The notes beneath the pieces were generated by a model. That model saw nothing but the letters and a program-made list of their open reading frames with translations. It did no database searches and had not been told where the DNA came from. From NCBI RefSeq assembly GCF_006716065.1, contig NZ_VFOL01000001.1:1612001-1676000 (forward strand): a stretch of DNA of 64,000 nt, given 5' to 3'. Position numbers and translations under genes: made by a program. This document shows positions 42,300 to 50,515 of the stretch, in pieces; the stretch's first letter is position 1; every line of letters starts with the position of its first letter. The stretch comes from Salinispora arenicola (GTDB lineage: Bacteria; Actinomycetota; Actinomycetes; Mycobacteriales; Micromonosporaceae).

Positions 42300-42634
42300 A
42301 CCCCCACCACCTACCCCCACCACGACTCGGACCCCACCCCCAACACCCCCACCACCGCACCGGAAACCAACCACCCCACACACCACGACGACCCCTATGG
42401 ACCTGCCGCGCCTGCGCCCAACCATGGCCGTGCCCCGAAGCCCGTCTCCTCCTCAAAGCCGAATACCACACCCGACAACAACACCTGTCCATCTACCTCG
42501 CCGGTCTCTACCACGACGCCATGCACGACCTCTACCACCTCAACCCCCACGACGCACCAACCCCCCACCAACTCTTCAACCGATTCGTCGCCTGGGGACC
42601 ATTCCGACGATCATCCAGCGAGGCGCGGGAGTGA
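42296..42634 (+). CDS. Small conserved protein with WTCRxCxxPWPC motif
   Basis: GTG 42296 overlaps the previous stop (GTGA); 112 residues. After a Pro/His-rich N-terminus comes RPLWTCRACAQPWPCPEARLLLKAEY, a Cys-rich block (CxxC...C) that may bind metal, and then a helical part (LSIYLAGLYHDAMHDLYHLNPHDAPTPHQLFNRFVAWG). Homologues in Micromonosporaceae are often given unsupported names such as flavin reductase. Function is not known. The two genes are surely co-translated. Confidence 0.75.
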   Translation: MNPHHLPPPRLGPHPQHPHHRTGNQPPHTPRRPLWTCRACAQPWPCPEARLLLKAEYHTRQQHLSIYLAGLYHDAMHDLYHLNPHDAPTPHQLFNRFVAWGPFRRSSSEARE

Positions 42635-42694
42635 GGCCGGGCGCGCCCGACCGCTGGACGCCGTCCGGCAGGTCTCCGAGACACGTCCTCGTCG

Positions 42695-42886
42695 TCAGCC
42701 GAGCACGACCTCGTGCCGGTACGCCTGCACCCGAACCCCGTCGACGAGGACGACCTCCACTCGATTCCCATCGTCGGTGTGCCGCTGCACGGCGTGGATC
42801 GGCTTGCCGGCGTGTTCGGCGATCTGGTCCTGGTCGGCTCGGTCGGGCCGGAAGACCCAGCTGAGGCTCACGGGATTGTTCGACAC
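42695..42886 (-). CDS. Small hypothetical protein
   Basis: The reverse frame from GTG 42886 (or GTG 42892) reads about 63 residues, starting V-SNNPVSLSWVFRPDRADQ and ending VEVVLVDGVRVQAYRHEVVLG. Composition is balanced, unlike the shadows around it, and the strand-like end looks like a folded domain. A GGGGG run lies just upstream as a possible ribosome site. No family recognised. Divergent from the pentapeptide-repeat gene. Confidence 0.5.
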   Translation of the reverse strand: MSNNPVSLSWVFRPDRADQDQIAEHAGKPIHAVQRHTDDGNRVEVVLVDGVRVQAYRHEVVLG

Positions 42887-42999
42887 CAGCACCCCCGGTT
42901 GGCACGTTTGTTCGAGCGTAGAGTCTAGTCGCGCCGGCGCCCGACAGCGGTACGCGACACGACGGCCGTACGGTCGCCGGCAGGTTCTAGGGTGTGGGC

Positions 43000-43689
43000 A
43001 TGCCTGCCCGACCCTCGGCGTCCCGACGTTCCACCGGTCCACGCAAGCGGCGGGAGCCGCGTAGCCCCGTCCCTCCGGCGGAGGTCAGCCTGTATGAGGC
43101 GACGGTGTTGGAGCCGGAGTCGACGCTGGAGCGCCAGGCGTTTTACCAGGCGGGGCTGGCCGGTCAGGACGCCTCGTCGGTGACCTTCAGGCAGTGCCGG
43201 TTCCGTGGGGCTGACCTGTCTGAGTGCCGACTGGATCAGGTGGCTTTCAGTGACTGTTTGGTGACGGATTCCAGTTGGGCCAATCTGCGTGCCGACGGTG
43301 GAGATATGTCCCGGGTGCGGTTGGCCCAGAGCAGGATGACGGGCGTGACGTGGGCGAACGGTGGGCTGCGGGATGTCACCGTCACCGGGTGCCGCGTGGA
43401 CCTGTCGGCGTGGCGGATGACGACTTTCGACGCGGTGAGTTTCGAGGACTGCAACCTGCAGGGTGCCGACTTCACCAACGCGGACCTGCGGGGTGTGGCC
43501 TTTCGGGGCTGTGACCTGACCGGGGCGGTGTTCCACCACGCGTCGATGGAGGGAACCCGGTTTCGTGGCTGCACGCTGGCCGGTGTCGGCGACATTTCCA
43601 GCTGGCGTGGCGCTGTTGTGCACCACGAGGACCTGATCAGCCTGTCCTACGGCCTTGCGCAGGCGGCCGGAATCCGTATTGAGGAGTAA
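43000..43689 (+). CDS. Pentapeptide-repeat protein
   Basis: 229 residues from ATG 43000 (GTG 42994 is an in-frame alternative). After a basic, Pro/Arg-rich 30-residue N-terminus the sequence is built of A(D/N)Lxx/F-type five-residue repeats: FRQCRFRGADLSECRLDQVAFSDCLV, later FEDCNLQGADFTNADLRGVAFRGCDLTGAVF. Such proteins fold as a right-handed quadrilateral beta-helix. Some protect DNA gyrase (Qnr/MfpA type), but many have unknown roles, and the basic N-terminus is not a known mark of either. It stands alone. Confidence 0.92.
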   Translation: MPARPSASRRSTGPRKRREPRSPVPPAEVSLYEATVLEPESTLERQAFYQAGLAGQDASSVTFRQCRFRGADLSECRLDQVAFSDCLVTDSSWANLRADGGDMSRVRLAQSRMTGVTWANGGLRDVTVTGCRVDLSAWRMTTFDAVSFEDCNLQGADFTNADLRGVAFRGCDLTGAVFHHASMEGTRFRGCTLAGVGDISSWRGAVVHHEDLISLSYGLAQAAGIRIEE

Positions 43690-43944
43690 GCGGCCTTGAC
43701 CGCACTGTCGGCTCGCCAGCATCAGGGGGGTTCGTACGGGGACCGCCGCAGAATGCGCTGGTGGCCATCGCGTACGCCCTTCGGTTTGTCGGGCTCCTCG
43801 GCTCGGGCTGGGTTCGATATCACGCCAACCGCTGTGCGACGGCCTGTAACGGTCGCCGCCTTTCCGCCTGCACTTCTTGACCGGGCAGGGAGGCGGCAAC
43901 AGCCTGTGGCGCAGCACGCCTCCACTGCTCGACCAGGTTGCTGA

Positions 43945-44796
43945 CTATCCGTTGCGGTCCATGAAGCCTTCGAGGTCGAGTTCGGCGTCGCGGGTCTGTA
44001 GGCCGGCGTCGAGGTAGCGACGGGTCCTGTCCAGCGCTTCGCTGGGTGCCGGGTAGACGAGTCCGAGAGCGTGACCCTCTTCGGCCAGCCCTGCTTCCAG
44101 GGTGTCGCCGCCGGTCGCGGCGTCGATCGCCGTCTTGGCAGCGGTGATCTGTTGCGGGGTGAGGGCGGCGATGCGGCGGGCGAGGTCGTCGACGAACGCG
44201 TCGAGTTGCGCGGGTGGGAGGGCGCGGTTGATCCAGCCGTACTTCTCCGCGGTGTCGGTGTCGTGCAGCCCGGCGCCGAGGATCGCCTCCAGTGCGCGTG
44301 AGCGGCCGATCAGCCGGGGCAGCAGCTGGGTTCCGCCGCCACCGGGGATGATGCCGATGCGCGTTTCCAGCTGGGACATCCAGGTCTGGCCCGCCGCCGC
44401 GAACCGCATGTCCGTAGCGGTGGCCAGCTCGTTTCCGCCGCCGCGTAGGCGTCCCCGCAACTTCGCGATGGTCACCTGGGGTAGTGAGCGGATCGACAGC
44501 ATGAGGTGCTGCATGGGGTTGAGCTGGGGTGCACCGGTGTCCTCGGCGCCCAGCCGCATGAAGCCCTCCGCGTCGAAGGCGTAGGTCATGTCGACGTGCG
44601 CGGCGAAGAAGTCCGGGTTGTCGCTCTGGACGACGATGACCCGCACCCGGTCGTCGTCGCGGACCGTGCGGACGAATCGCTTCAGTTCCGGTACCAATGC
44701 GGCGTCGAGCAGGTTCATGGGCGGGTTGGCCAGGGTCACCCAGGCGATACCGTCGTCGACCTTGACGTGCATCGCGGTGTAGTCCGTGTAGTTCAT
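43945..44796 (-). CDS. Enoyl-CoA hydratase/isomerase-family protein
   Basis: ATG 44796 with AGGGAG upstream (reverse strand) gives 283 residues; the longer open frame before it covers the promoter. Crotonase features: NPPMNLLDAALVPELKRFV, oxyanion region RGGGNELATATDMRFAA with Glu, and LETRIGIIPGGGGTQLL with the second Glu, so both catalytic acids are kept. It probably hydrates or isomerises an acyl-CoA; the exact substrate is open. A MerR-type operator 106 bp upstream is almost identical to that before the neighbouring merR gene. Confidence 0.92.
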   Translation of the reverse strand: MNYTDYTAMHVKVDDGIAWVTLANPPMNLLDAALVPELKRFVRTVRDDDRVRVIVVQSDNPDFFAAHVDMTYAFDAEGFMRLGAEDTGAPQLNPMQHLMLSIRSLPQVTIAKLRGRLRGGGNELATATDMRFAAAGQTWMSQLETRIGIIPGGGGTQLLPRLIGRSRALEAILGAGLHDTDTAEKYGWINRALPPAQLDAFVDDLARRIAALTPQQITAAKTAIDAATGGDTLEAGLAEEGHALGLVYPAPSEALDRTRRYLDAGLQTRDAELDLEGFMDRNG

Positions 44797-44902
44797 GTCG
44801 CGCTCCCTTGGAAACGGCCGATTCTGCGTCGACCCGGCTGGTGTCGCTGTCGCGGAAGGCCGGTGCGGCGTACTCCTCGCGTCAGCGGCACCCACGCTAA
44901 AA

Positions 44903-44922
44903 CCTGACGTTGACGTCAAGGG
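44903..44922. promoter_or_regulatory. MerR-type operator upstream of the enoyl-CoA hydratase gene
   Basis: CCTGACGTTGACGTCAAGGG, an imperfect dyad (TGACGT-TG-ACGTCA core). It matches 18 of 20 bases of the site in front of the merR gene at 45506-45525. It lies between the two genes on the side expected for the hydratase promoter. The core resembles the ACGTxxACGT sites bound by LiuR-type MerR regulators of acyl-CoA degradation. Confidence 0.72.
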
Positions 44923-45092
44923 CAAGGATGGGTGAGTGACATCACGACGTCGCACGGATGGTGGGTGCGCCGGCGGAGCGGGGGTCGGGCCAGCGATGGT
45001 CTGGCTGGCATGCCTCGCGGGCTGGGGCCGGTTACGGCGCAGCCGGGTAGGGGGCCGGGCGCCACGTGAGCCGATCGCTGCCTGGTGGCTGA

Positions 45093-45443
45093 TCAGCCAG
45101 AGGCGTCAACGCGGGTCGCGGCGATAATCTCGTCAAGGCGGTCCCGGGTCCGGGACAGTTCGCGCAGCTGGGTGTTGAGGCGCTCCCGTTCGACGGTGAG
45201 CCGCGTCATCATATCGGGCGTGGCGAAACCGGTATTGACACACGGCAGGATCCCCGCGATGACCTTGCTGCTCAGGCCGGCCGCGTACAACGACTGAATC
45301 AGTCGCACTCGTTCCACCACGGCGGCCGGGTAGTGCCGCTGCCCGCCCGCGCTGCGGACGGACGACAAAAGCTGCTGCTCCTCGTAGTAGCGAAGCGCAC
45401 GAGTGCTCACGCCCGTCGCCGCCGCAACCTCGCCGATCCGCAT
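45093..45443 (-). CDS. MerR-family transcriptional regulator
   Basis: ATG 45443 gives 116 residues starting MRIGEVAAATGVSTRALRYYEEQQLL, a standard MerR winged helix; upstream in-frame codons are rejected because homology starts at MRIGEVA. The C-terminal half is the dimerising coiled coil (VERERLNTQLRELSRTRDRLDEII), with LPCVNTG in between. It is short and lacks a large effector domain. A near-copy of the hydratase-gene operator lies 62 bp upstream, so it likely controls itself and the hydratase gene. Confidence 0.93.
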   Translation of the reverse strand: MRIGEVAAATGVSTRALRYYEEQQLLSSVRSAGGQRHYPAAVVERVRLIQSLYAAGLSSKVIAGILPCVNTGFATPDMMTRLTVERERLNTQLRELSRTRDRLDEIIAATRVDASG

Positions 45444-45505
45444 CGGTGCCCTCCTCGTTGGCAGGCGGGGCACTCGAGCGGCCACGCCGTGTCGGTCGAC
45501 GTTAA

Positions 45506-45525
45506 CCTGACGTTGGCGTCAATGG
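45506..45525. promoter_or_regulatory. MerR-type operator upstream of the merR gene
   Basis: CCTGACGTTGGCGTCAATGG; see the matching site at 44903-44922. CTGACG-TTGG-CGTCAA forms the dyad. It is directly preceded on the forward strand by GTTAAC. Confidence 0.72.
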
Positions 45526-45531
45526 TACAGG

Positions 45532-47292
45532 TCACCGCACCTCGATCTCCCACAGCGAGTATCCATAGCCGGTGGCACGCTGGATGCCCACGACCCGGAC
45601 GTGGCGAGCGAGTGCCGAGGACGCATCGACCCGGACGGTGCCACCAGTCCCGCCGGTGACGTTGCGAAGGGCCGACCAGGTTGCCCCGTCACGTGAGATC
45701 TCGACCCGGTAGCTGGTCGCATAGGCCGCCTCCCAGACCAGCCGAACCTCGGTGAGGGACCAGATCGACCCGAGGTCGACTGCTATCCACTGGGGGTCGC
45801 TGCCCCAGTCACTGGACCAGCGGGTCGTCCGGTCACCATCGGTCGCATTCTGGGCGATCCAGGGCGCCCCCTCCGTGCTGGAAGCGGTCACCGTGCCGCT
45901 GAGTGCGAGATTACGTCCGGTGGGGTTCGGCTCACCCGGGATGTCGGGCACTGCCGTCGGGGGTTTCGTCGCGGGAGGCGCCGGCTCGGTGGGCCTCGGT
46001 GTCCGGCTGGAATCCGTCGACGCCGCCGGGCTCACGCTCTGGTTTGGCGCGCGCTGCGCCGTTGGGGTCGTGGCGATGGACGTCGGGCTTTCGGCGGCTG
46101 GCGCCGGCTCCGGTGACGCCACCGCCGCGGGGGCCGAAACCGCTGCCCAGTCGGCATCGCTTCCCGCGTCCACCTCAGCGCGGAGCGCGAAGACGATGCC
46201 ACCGCTGGCCGCGACCGTGGCGACGGCCAGAGCCGCTCCCAGCAGCAGCCGACCACCGCGACGGACTGGGCCCGAGGGTGAGGACGCGGAGATCTGACCC
46301 GACCGCGACCGGATCGAAGGTTCGGCAGGGGTGGCCCGGTCAGGCGCGACGGGGTGATCGGGGGCTGTATCGGCCGGTGAGCTCGTCCGTCCCAGCCGCG
46401 GCCCTCCCATCGGCGCGCTGTCGTGATCCACGTTCCGGGACCTGTTTTGCGTGCTCGTGGTCGGAACTGGCAGTCCTGTGGCCATGGTGACGGTGCGTGC
46501 CCATCGGCGGCTCAGCCGCTCGGACACCTGCGAGCACACCGCGGACCCCGGCCCGTAGGGCACGATGACCAGATTTCCGCGCACCGTACGTGGCAGCCTG
46601 TCCGCCACCGCCGCCACCGCATCCGGGTCCGGCGCCGGAACACCTGGCCGCCCCACCAGCAGCATGGGGCGGTCGACATCCACAGGTATGGCGAACGCAA
46701 GATCATCGCAATCTGGGGTGGCCTGGTCAGGCAGATCGGGATACAACCACACACCCGCTGGGATCACCGCCCGAACCAAACCAGCCGACGGCCCCTCATC
46801 AGCCACCGTATCCAGCCCGGCCTGCCAACCAGGTGTCGGAAACCGACGACCCATCGCCCCATCCGGGCCACCACCATCCGCCGCCGCGCCCACCCCGAAA
46901 CGCCGCCAACCCGCTTCACCGAACAACGTGCCACCAGGAACCACCACCACGCACCCTGCCGGCGCGACAACCTCGACCCCCAACCGCTCAGCCACCACCG
47001 CCGCCGCTACGAGACCCGACCCGTCCTCGACACCAGCCCCGGACATCGCCAGCCGCACCAACCCCACCGACGGCACAACCGTCGACAACGCCTCCGCCAC
47101 CACCACCCAATCAGCCGGGCTACCGACCCGCCCCAACACCGTTACCTCACCCGCCGCCACCGGCAACGACCGAGCCAACGCCACAGCCACCTCATCCACC
47201 AACCCACCAACCACCGCCACACCGGCGGAAACCCACTCCAGCACGGAAGGCCCAGAACCATCCGACCACACCGAGTCGTCGCCACTGTCCAC
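45532..47292 (-). CDS. Single-pass membrane protein with C-terminal discoidin (F5/8C) domain
   Basis: 586 residues. The first 260 are a globular, Val/Gly/Ala-rich cytoplasmic domain (WVSAGVAVVGGLVDEVAVALARSLPVAAGEVTVLG ... NLVIVPYGPGSAVCSQVSERLSRRW) that I cannot assign. A Ser/Pro-rich stretch leads to one transmembrane helix (GRLLLGAALAVATVAASGGIVFALRAEV, about 345-372). A long Pro/Ala/Thr-rich external stalk follows, and a discoidin domain from about 455 to the end (GTVTASSTEGAPWIAQNATDGDRTTRWSSDW ... ATGYGYSLWEIEVR). The domain would bind a carbohydrate or surface polymer outside the cell. It is similar to the modules of the glucanase at 17.5 kb. Confidence 0.88.
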   Translation of the reverse strand: MDSGDDSVWSDGSGPSVLEWVSAGVAVVGGLVDEVAVALARSLPVAAGEVTVLGRVGSPADWVVVAEALSTVVPSVGLVRLAMSGAGVEDGSGLVAAAVVAERLGVEVVAPAGCVVVVPGGTLFGEAGWRRFGVGAAADGGGPDGAMGRRFPTPGWQAGLDTVADEGPSAGLVRAVIPAGVWLYPDLPDQATPDCDDLAFAIPVDVDRPMLLVGRPGVPAPDPDAVAAVADRLPRTVRGNLVIVPYGPGSAVCSQVSERLSRRWARTVTMATGLPVPTTSTQNRSRNVDHDSAPMGGPRLGRTSSPADTAPDHPVAPDRATPAEPSIRSRSGQISASSPSGPVRRGGRLLLGAALAVATVAASGGIVFALRAEVDAGSDADWAAVSAPAAVASPEPAPAAESPTSIATTPTAQRAPNQSVSPAASTDSSRTPRPTEPAPPATKPPTAVPDIPGEPNPTGRNLALSGTVTASSTEGAPWIAQNATDGDRTTRWSSDWGSDPQWIAVDLGSIWSLTEVRLVWEAAYATSYRVEISRDGATWSALRNVTGGTGGTVRVDASSALARHVRVVGIQRATGYGYSLWEIEVR

Positions 47293-47673
47293 TGCTCACC
47301 ATCCCTACGCGTCCGCGACCGCGCCCAGCACCGGCGATCCTGATCATCGGTGGCTTCTGCTGGTTCCGGTCAAGGGTCGGGACGGAGTCCTGCCCGATGG
47401 ATCCTTGAAGGTCTGCGTGTCCGGACCTTGAGCCACTACGGGAACGCGGGAGATCTCGACACGTTCCCACCGCCGACGGTGAATCCAGGATGCCGGCATC
47501 TTTCCGGCGCATTATCGGTACGTGGTCGGTGGAATCGGCGTGGGGTCGGTGTTGTCCCCCGTACGAGCTACCGGCAGGTGTCCTCCGTGTGGTGACGATT
47601 TCAGGTCGGCGACTCCATAGCGTGGAGCACAAGCCGCGGCGCGATGGCAGCGGTTTCTCACAAAGGAGTTGTC
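47293..47673. other. Gap between divergent genes, no supportable gene
   Basis: About 380 bp upstream of both the discoidin membrane protein (reverse) and the CPBP protease (forward). Open frames here have no recognised features. A ribosome site AAAGGAG (47661-47667) belongs to the protease gene. Confidence 0.5.
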
Positions 47674-48510
47674 ATGCGGCTGTTGAAGCAGCTTGGAGCC
47701 GTCGCGGCGGTTGCCCTCGTCGGCAGCCTGGGCGTTGCCGCGGCTACCGGTAGTGCGTTGTTGACGCTGGCCCTTGGCATCGCGACGGCCGTGCTCGCGG
47801 TGCTCGCATACGGGTGGGTGGTGCGTCGGACCGAGCGCCGTGCGCCCGTGGAGGTGGCCCTGGCCGGAGCCGGTGCCGCGATTCGTCGAGGGATGCTGAT
47901 CGGTGTCGGGATGTTCGCGGTCGTCCTCGGGAGTATTGCGCTGTTCGGCGGCTATCGGGTTGCCGGCTGGGGCTCCCCGGCCGGCATGGTGACGCTCTTC
48001 GGTGTCATGGCCGCCGCCGCCGTGGCGGAAGAATTGATCTTCCGGGGCATTCTGTTTCGGATTGTTGAGCAGCGACTCGGGACGTGGATTGCGTTGACCC
48101 TGACCGGCTTGCTGTTCGGGCTGTCGCACCTGCTCAATCCGAACGCCAGTCTGTGGAGCTCGGTCGCCATCGCGATCGAGGCCGGCGGGATGCTCGCCGC
48201 CGCCTACGCAGCCACCCGCACCCTGTGGGTGCCGATCGGACTGCACTTTGGCTGGAACTTCGCCCAGGCCGGGATCTTCGGTACCGCCGTGTCGGGCAAG
48301 AGCGAGCCGGCGGGGCTACTGGAGGGCGCGATGTCGGGGCCGGCCGTGGTCAGCGGCGGCGAGTTCGGGCCGGAGGCGAGCCTGTTCGCGGTGCTCGCCG
48401 GCGCGGGGCTGACCATCGTGTTCATGTGGCTGGCCCACCGGCGGGGCGAGGTTGTGCCCGCTGCCCGGCGTGCGAGTGTGGCCGGCACGGTCGCCAGGCT
48501 GCCGCGATGA
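47674..48510 (+). CDS. CPBP-family intramembrane metalloprotease
   Basis: ATG 47674 has AAAGGAG upstream and gives 278 residues with about seven or eight hydrophobic helices. The CPBP/abortive-infection motifs are EELIFRGILFR (EExxxR), FGLSHLLNPN (FxxxH) and GLHFGWNF (HxxxN), which together form the metal and catalytic site. In bacteria such proteases are linked to peptide maturation or immunity. It overlaps the sensor-kinase start (ATGA), so it is an operon member with the two-component system and could modulate its signal. Confidence 0.93.
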   Translation: MRLLKQLGAVAAVALVGSLGVAAATGSALLTLALGIATAVLAVLAYGWVVRRTERRAPVEVALAGAGAAIRRGMLIGVGMFAVVLGSIALFGGYRVAGWGSPAGMVTLFGVMAAAAVAEELIFRGILFRIVEQRLGTWIALTLTGLLFGLSHLLNPNASLWSSVAIAIEAGGMLAAAYAATRTLWVPIGLHFGWNFAQAGIFGTAVSGKSEPAGLLEGAMSGPAVVSGGEFGPEASLFAVLAGAGLTIVFMWLAHRRGEVVPAARRASVAGTVARLPR

Positions 48511-49679
48511 TCCGCCCCGGGCAGATCCTGGACCGTTGGCGATCGTCCGATGTTGTGCTCCGGGACCTGCCGTTTCCGCTGCTGCTCGCCGTGGCCTCGC
48601 TGGTGCCGGCGCTCCATGTTCCCGGGACGCAGCTCGGTGACCTGCCGACTCGTCCCTTGGACGCGTTGGCCATCGCGATCGTCGCCCTGGAATGCCTCCC
48701 GCTCGCCCTACGCCGCCGGTGGCCGGCCGGCTGTCTCGCCCTGGTGTCGTTCGGCTTCGCCCTCGACCAGTTGCTTGGCTATCACACGGTCGCGGGCATT
48801 GCCCTGCCGGTCGCGTTGCTGAGCGCGGGAGCTCACTTGGAACGTCACCGGCGCACCGTCGCGGTCGTCGGGTCTGCGGCGTACGTTCTGCTGGCGGTCG
48901 CGCTCGACCAGCTCGGCTCAACGGAGGGACTCGCTGGGTTCGTCACGTTCTATCTGGTGCTGGCCGTTGCCTGGGGCACCGGGGTCTGGTTTCGGCAGTC
49001 CCGAGCCGCGGAGGCGGAGCGCCGCCGCCACGTCGCGGAGACCACCCGTATCGCTGAACGCACCCGCATCGCTCGGGAGTTGCACGACGTCGTGACCCAC
49101 CACGTAACGGCAATGGTTGTGCAGGCCGAGGCAGCGCGGTACCTGTCCTCGGCTCCCGAGCGTCTCGACCAGACTCTGGCCGCGGTCTCTGACACGGGCC
49201 GGCGAGCCATCACGGACCTACGACATCTGCTCGATCTGCTCGACCCGGACGATGGCGCCGAGCCGGTGCCGTCATCGGCCGGCGAACTCCACGCCCTGGT
49301 AGAGCGGATCCGGCGAGCCGGCCATCCGGTGGAGTTCACCGAGGAGGGTAGCCCCCGCGGCACGATCGGCCCCCACGGCACGATCGGCAAGGCCGAGATG
49401 GCGGCGTACCGGGTCGTACAAGAGGCCCTGACGAACGCCCTCAAGTACGCCTACGGCATCCGTACCGTGGTCCTTGTGCGTTACGAAGCGGCTGAGATCA
49501 ACGTGGAGATCAGCACCGACGGCTCGAGATCGGGTGCCAGCCAGCTCGGCGGGAGTGGGCGAGGGCTCGCCGGGCTCCGCGAGCGAGTTGGCCTACTCGG
49601 TGGTGAGTTGAGCGCGGAGCGACGGTCGGGCGGCGGCTTCGTCGTGCGGGCGCGTATTCCCGAGGAGAGCCCCGAATGA
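48507..49679 (+). CDS. NarL-type sensor histidine kinase
   Basis: 390 residues from ATG 48507 (overlaps the protease stop). The N-terminal third has four to six hydrophobic helices without a large periplasmic loop. HisKA_3 dimerisation region with phospho-acceptor His: RIARELHDVVTHHVTAMVVQ; N-box EALTNALKYA; G-box GRGLAGLRERVGLLGG. The acidic ATP motif usually DDG is weak (TDGSRSG). A 15-bp near repeat in the linker (49349-49384) duplicates a GTIG motif. Stop overlaps the response regulator start. Confidence 0.93.
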   Translation: MIRPGQILDRWRSSDVVLRDLPFPLLLAVASLVPALHVPGTQLGDLPTRPLDALAIAIVALECLPLALRRRWPAGCLALVSFGFALDQLLGYHTVAGIALPVALLSAGAHLERHRRTVAVVGSAAYVLLAVALDQLGSTEGLAGFVTFYLVLAVAWGTGVWFRQSRAAEAERRRHVAETTRIAERTRIARELHDVVTHHVTAMVVQAEAARYLSSAPERLDQTLAAVSDTGRRAITDLRHLLDLLDPDDGAEPVPSSAGELHALVERIRRAGHPVEFTEEGSPRGTIGPHGTIGKAEMAAYRVVQEALTNALKYAYGIRTVVLVRYEAAEINVEISTDGSRSGASQLGGSGRGLAGLRERVGLLGGELSAERRSGGGFVVRARIPEESPE

Positions 49680-50335
49680 CCACGCCGATTCGAGTCCTGG
49701 TCTGCGACGACCAGGCGCTGATCCGTACCGGCTTCGCGACGATCATCGACGCTCAGCCCGATCTCGAGGTGGTGGGCGAATGTGGGGACGGGCGAGCGGC
49801 GGTCGACCTCGCCGGCCGCCTGCACCCGGACGTGGTGGTGATGGACGTGCGGATGCCGGTCCTCGACGGCATCGGGGCGACCCGCCTGCTCGCCGGAGCC
49901 GGCGTGGCGAATCCCGTCAAGGTGCTTGTGGTGACGACGTTCAACCTGGACGAGTACGTGTACGAGGCGCTCCGGGCGGGGGCGAGCGGCTTTCTGCTCA
50001 AGGACGCGCCGCCGGCGCAGCTGCTGCACGGAATCCGGACCGTCGCCACCGGCGCGGCGTTGCTGGCCCCCGAGGTGACCCGTCAGCTCGTGGGCAGGTA
50101 CGCCGCGCGGATCAGGCCCGCGGAGGACAGCTCGAGCGAGATTCCGCTGACGCCGCGTGAACTGGAGGTACTTCGCCTCATCGCCGATGGTCTGTCCAAC
50201 AGCGAGATCGCTGCCACACTGGTGATCAGCCAGGAAACCGTGAAGACCTACGTGTCGCGCATCCTCACCAAACTCGACCTGCGCGACCGCGTGCAGGCGG
50301 TGGTGTACGCCTACCGGAGTGGCCTGGTGACCTGA
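49676..50335 (+). CDS. NarL/FixJ-family response regulator
   Basis: 219 residues from ATG 49676, overlapping the kinase stop. Receiver domain with VLVCDDQ, phospho-acceptor Asp in VVVMDVRMPVLDG, VTTFN, LKDAPP; LuxR-type HTH at the end (LTPRELEVLRLIADGLSNSEIAATLVISQETVKTYVSRILTKL). It completes the protease-kinase-regulator operon; targets are unknown. Confidence 0.96.
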   Translation: MTTPIRVLVCDDQALIRTGFATIIDAQPDLEVVGECGDGRAAVDLAGRLHPDVVVMDVRMPVLDGIGATRLLAGAGVANPVKVLVVTTFNLDEYVYEALRAGASGFLLKDAPPAQLLHGIRTVATGAALLAPEVTRQLVGRYAARIRPAEDSSSEIPLTPRELEVLRLIADGLSNSEIAATLVISQETVKTYVSRILTKLDLRDRVQAVVYAYRSGLVT

Positions 50336-50515
50336 CGACCCTCGGCGCCCCTGTCCCCTGATCCCGGTACCTACACCACCACCGGTCCCTACCCGACGAT
50401 CCCGAAGCCATCACCCGGCCCAGTCGACCTGCGCCCACTGAACCAGGGCGGACGTCTCGGCGGCCTGACGGCTCGCCCAGGCCGGGATCCGCCAGTACCC
50501 CGACCTGGGCGTCCG

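Noticed and set aside
41777..42634. One long gene instead of two small ones
   Set aside because: The long frame crosses the hairpin and lacks a ribosome site. The TTG 41979 gene has GAGGAGG, and the GTGA overlap at 42296 fits two coupled genes; the first 170 codons of the long frame are low complexity.
46565..47431. Forward open frames of 270-306 codons opposite the discoidin membrane protein
   Set aside because: Very Pro/Thr/His/Arg-rich products in all three frames, typical antisense of Val/Gly/Ala-rich coding sequence; no start signal.
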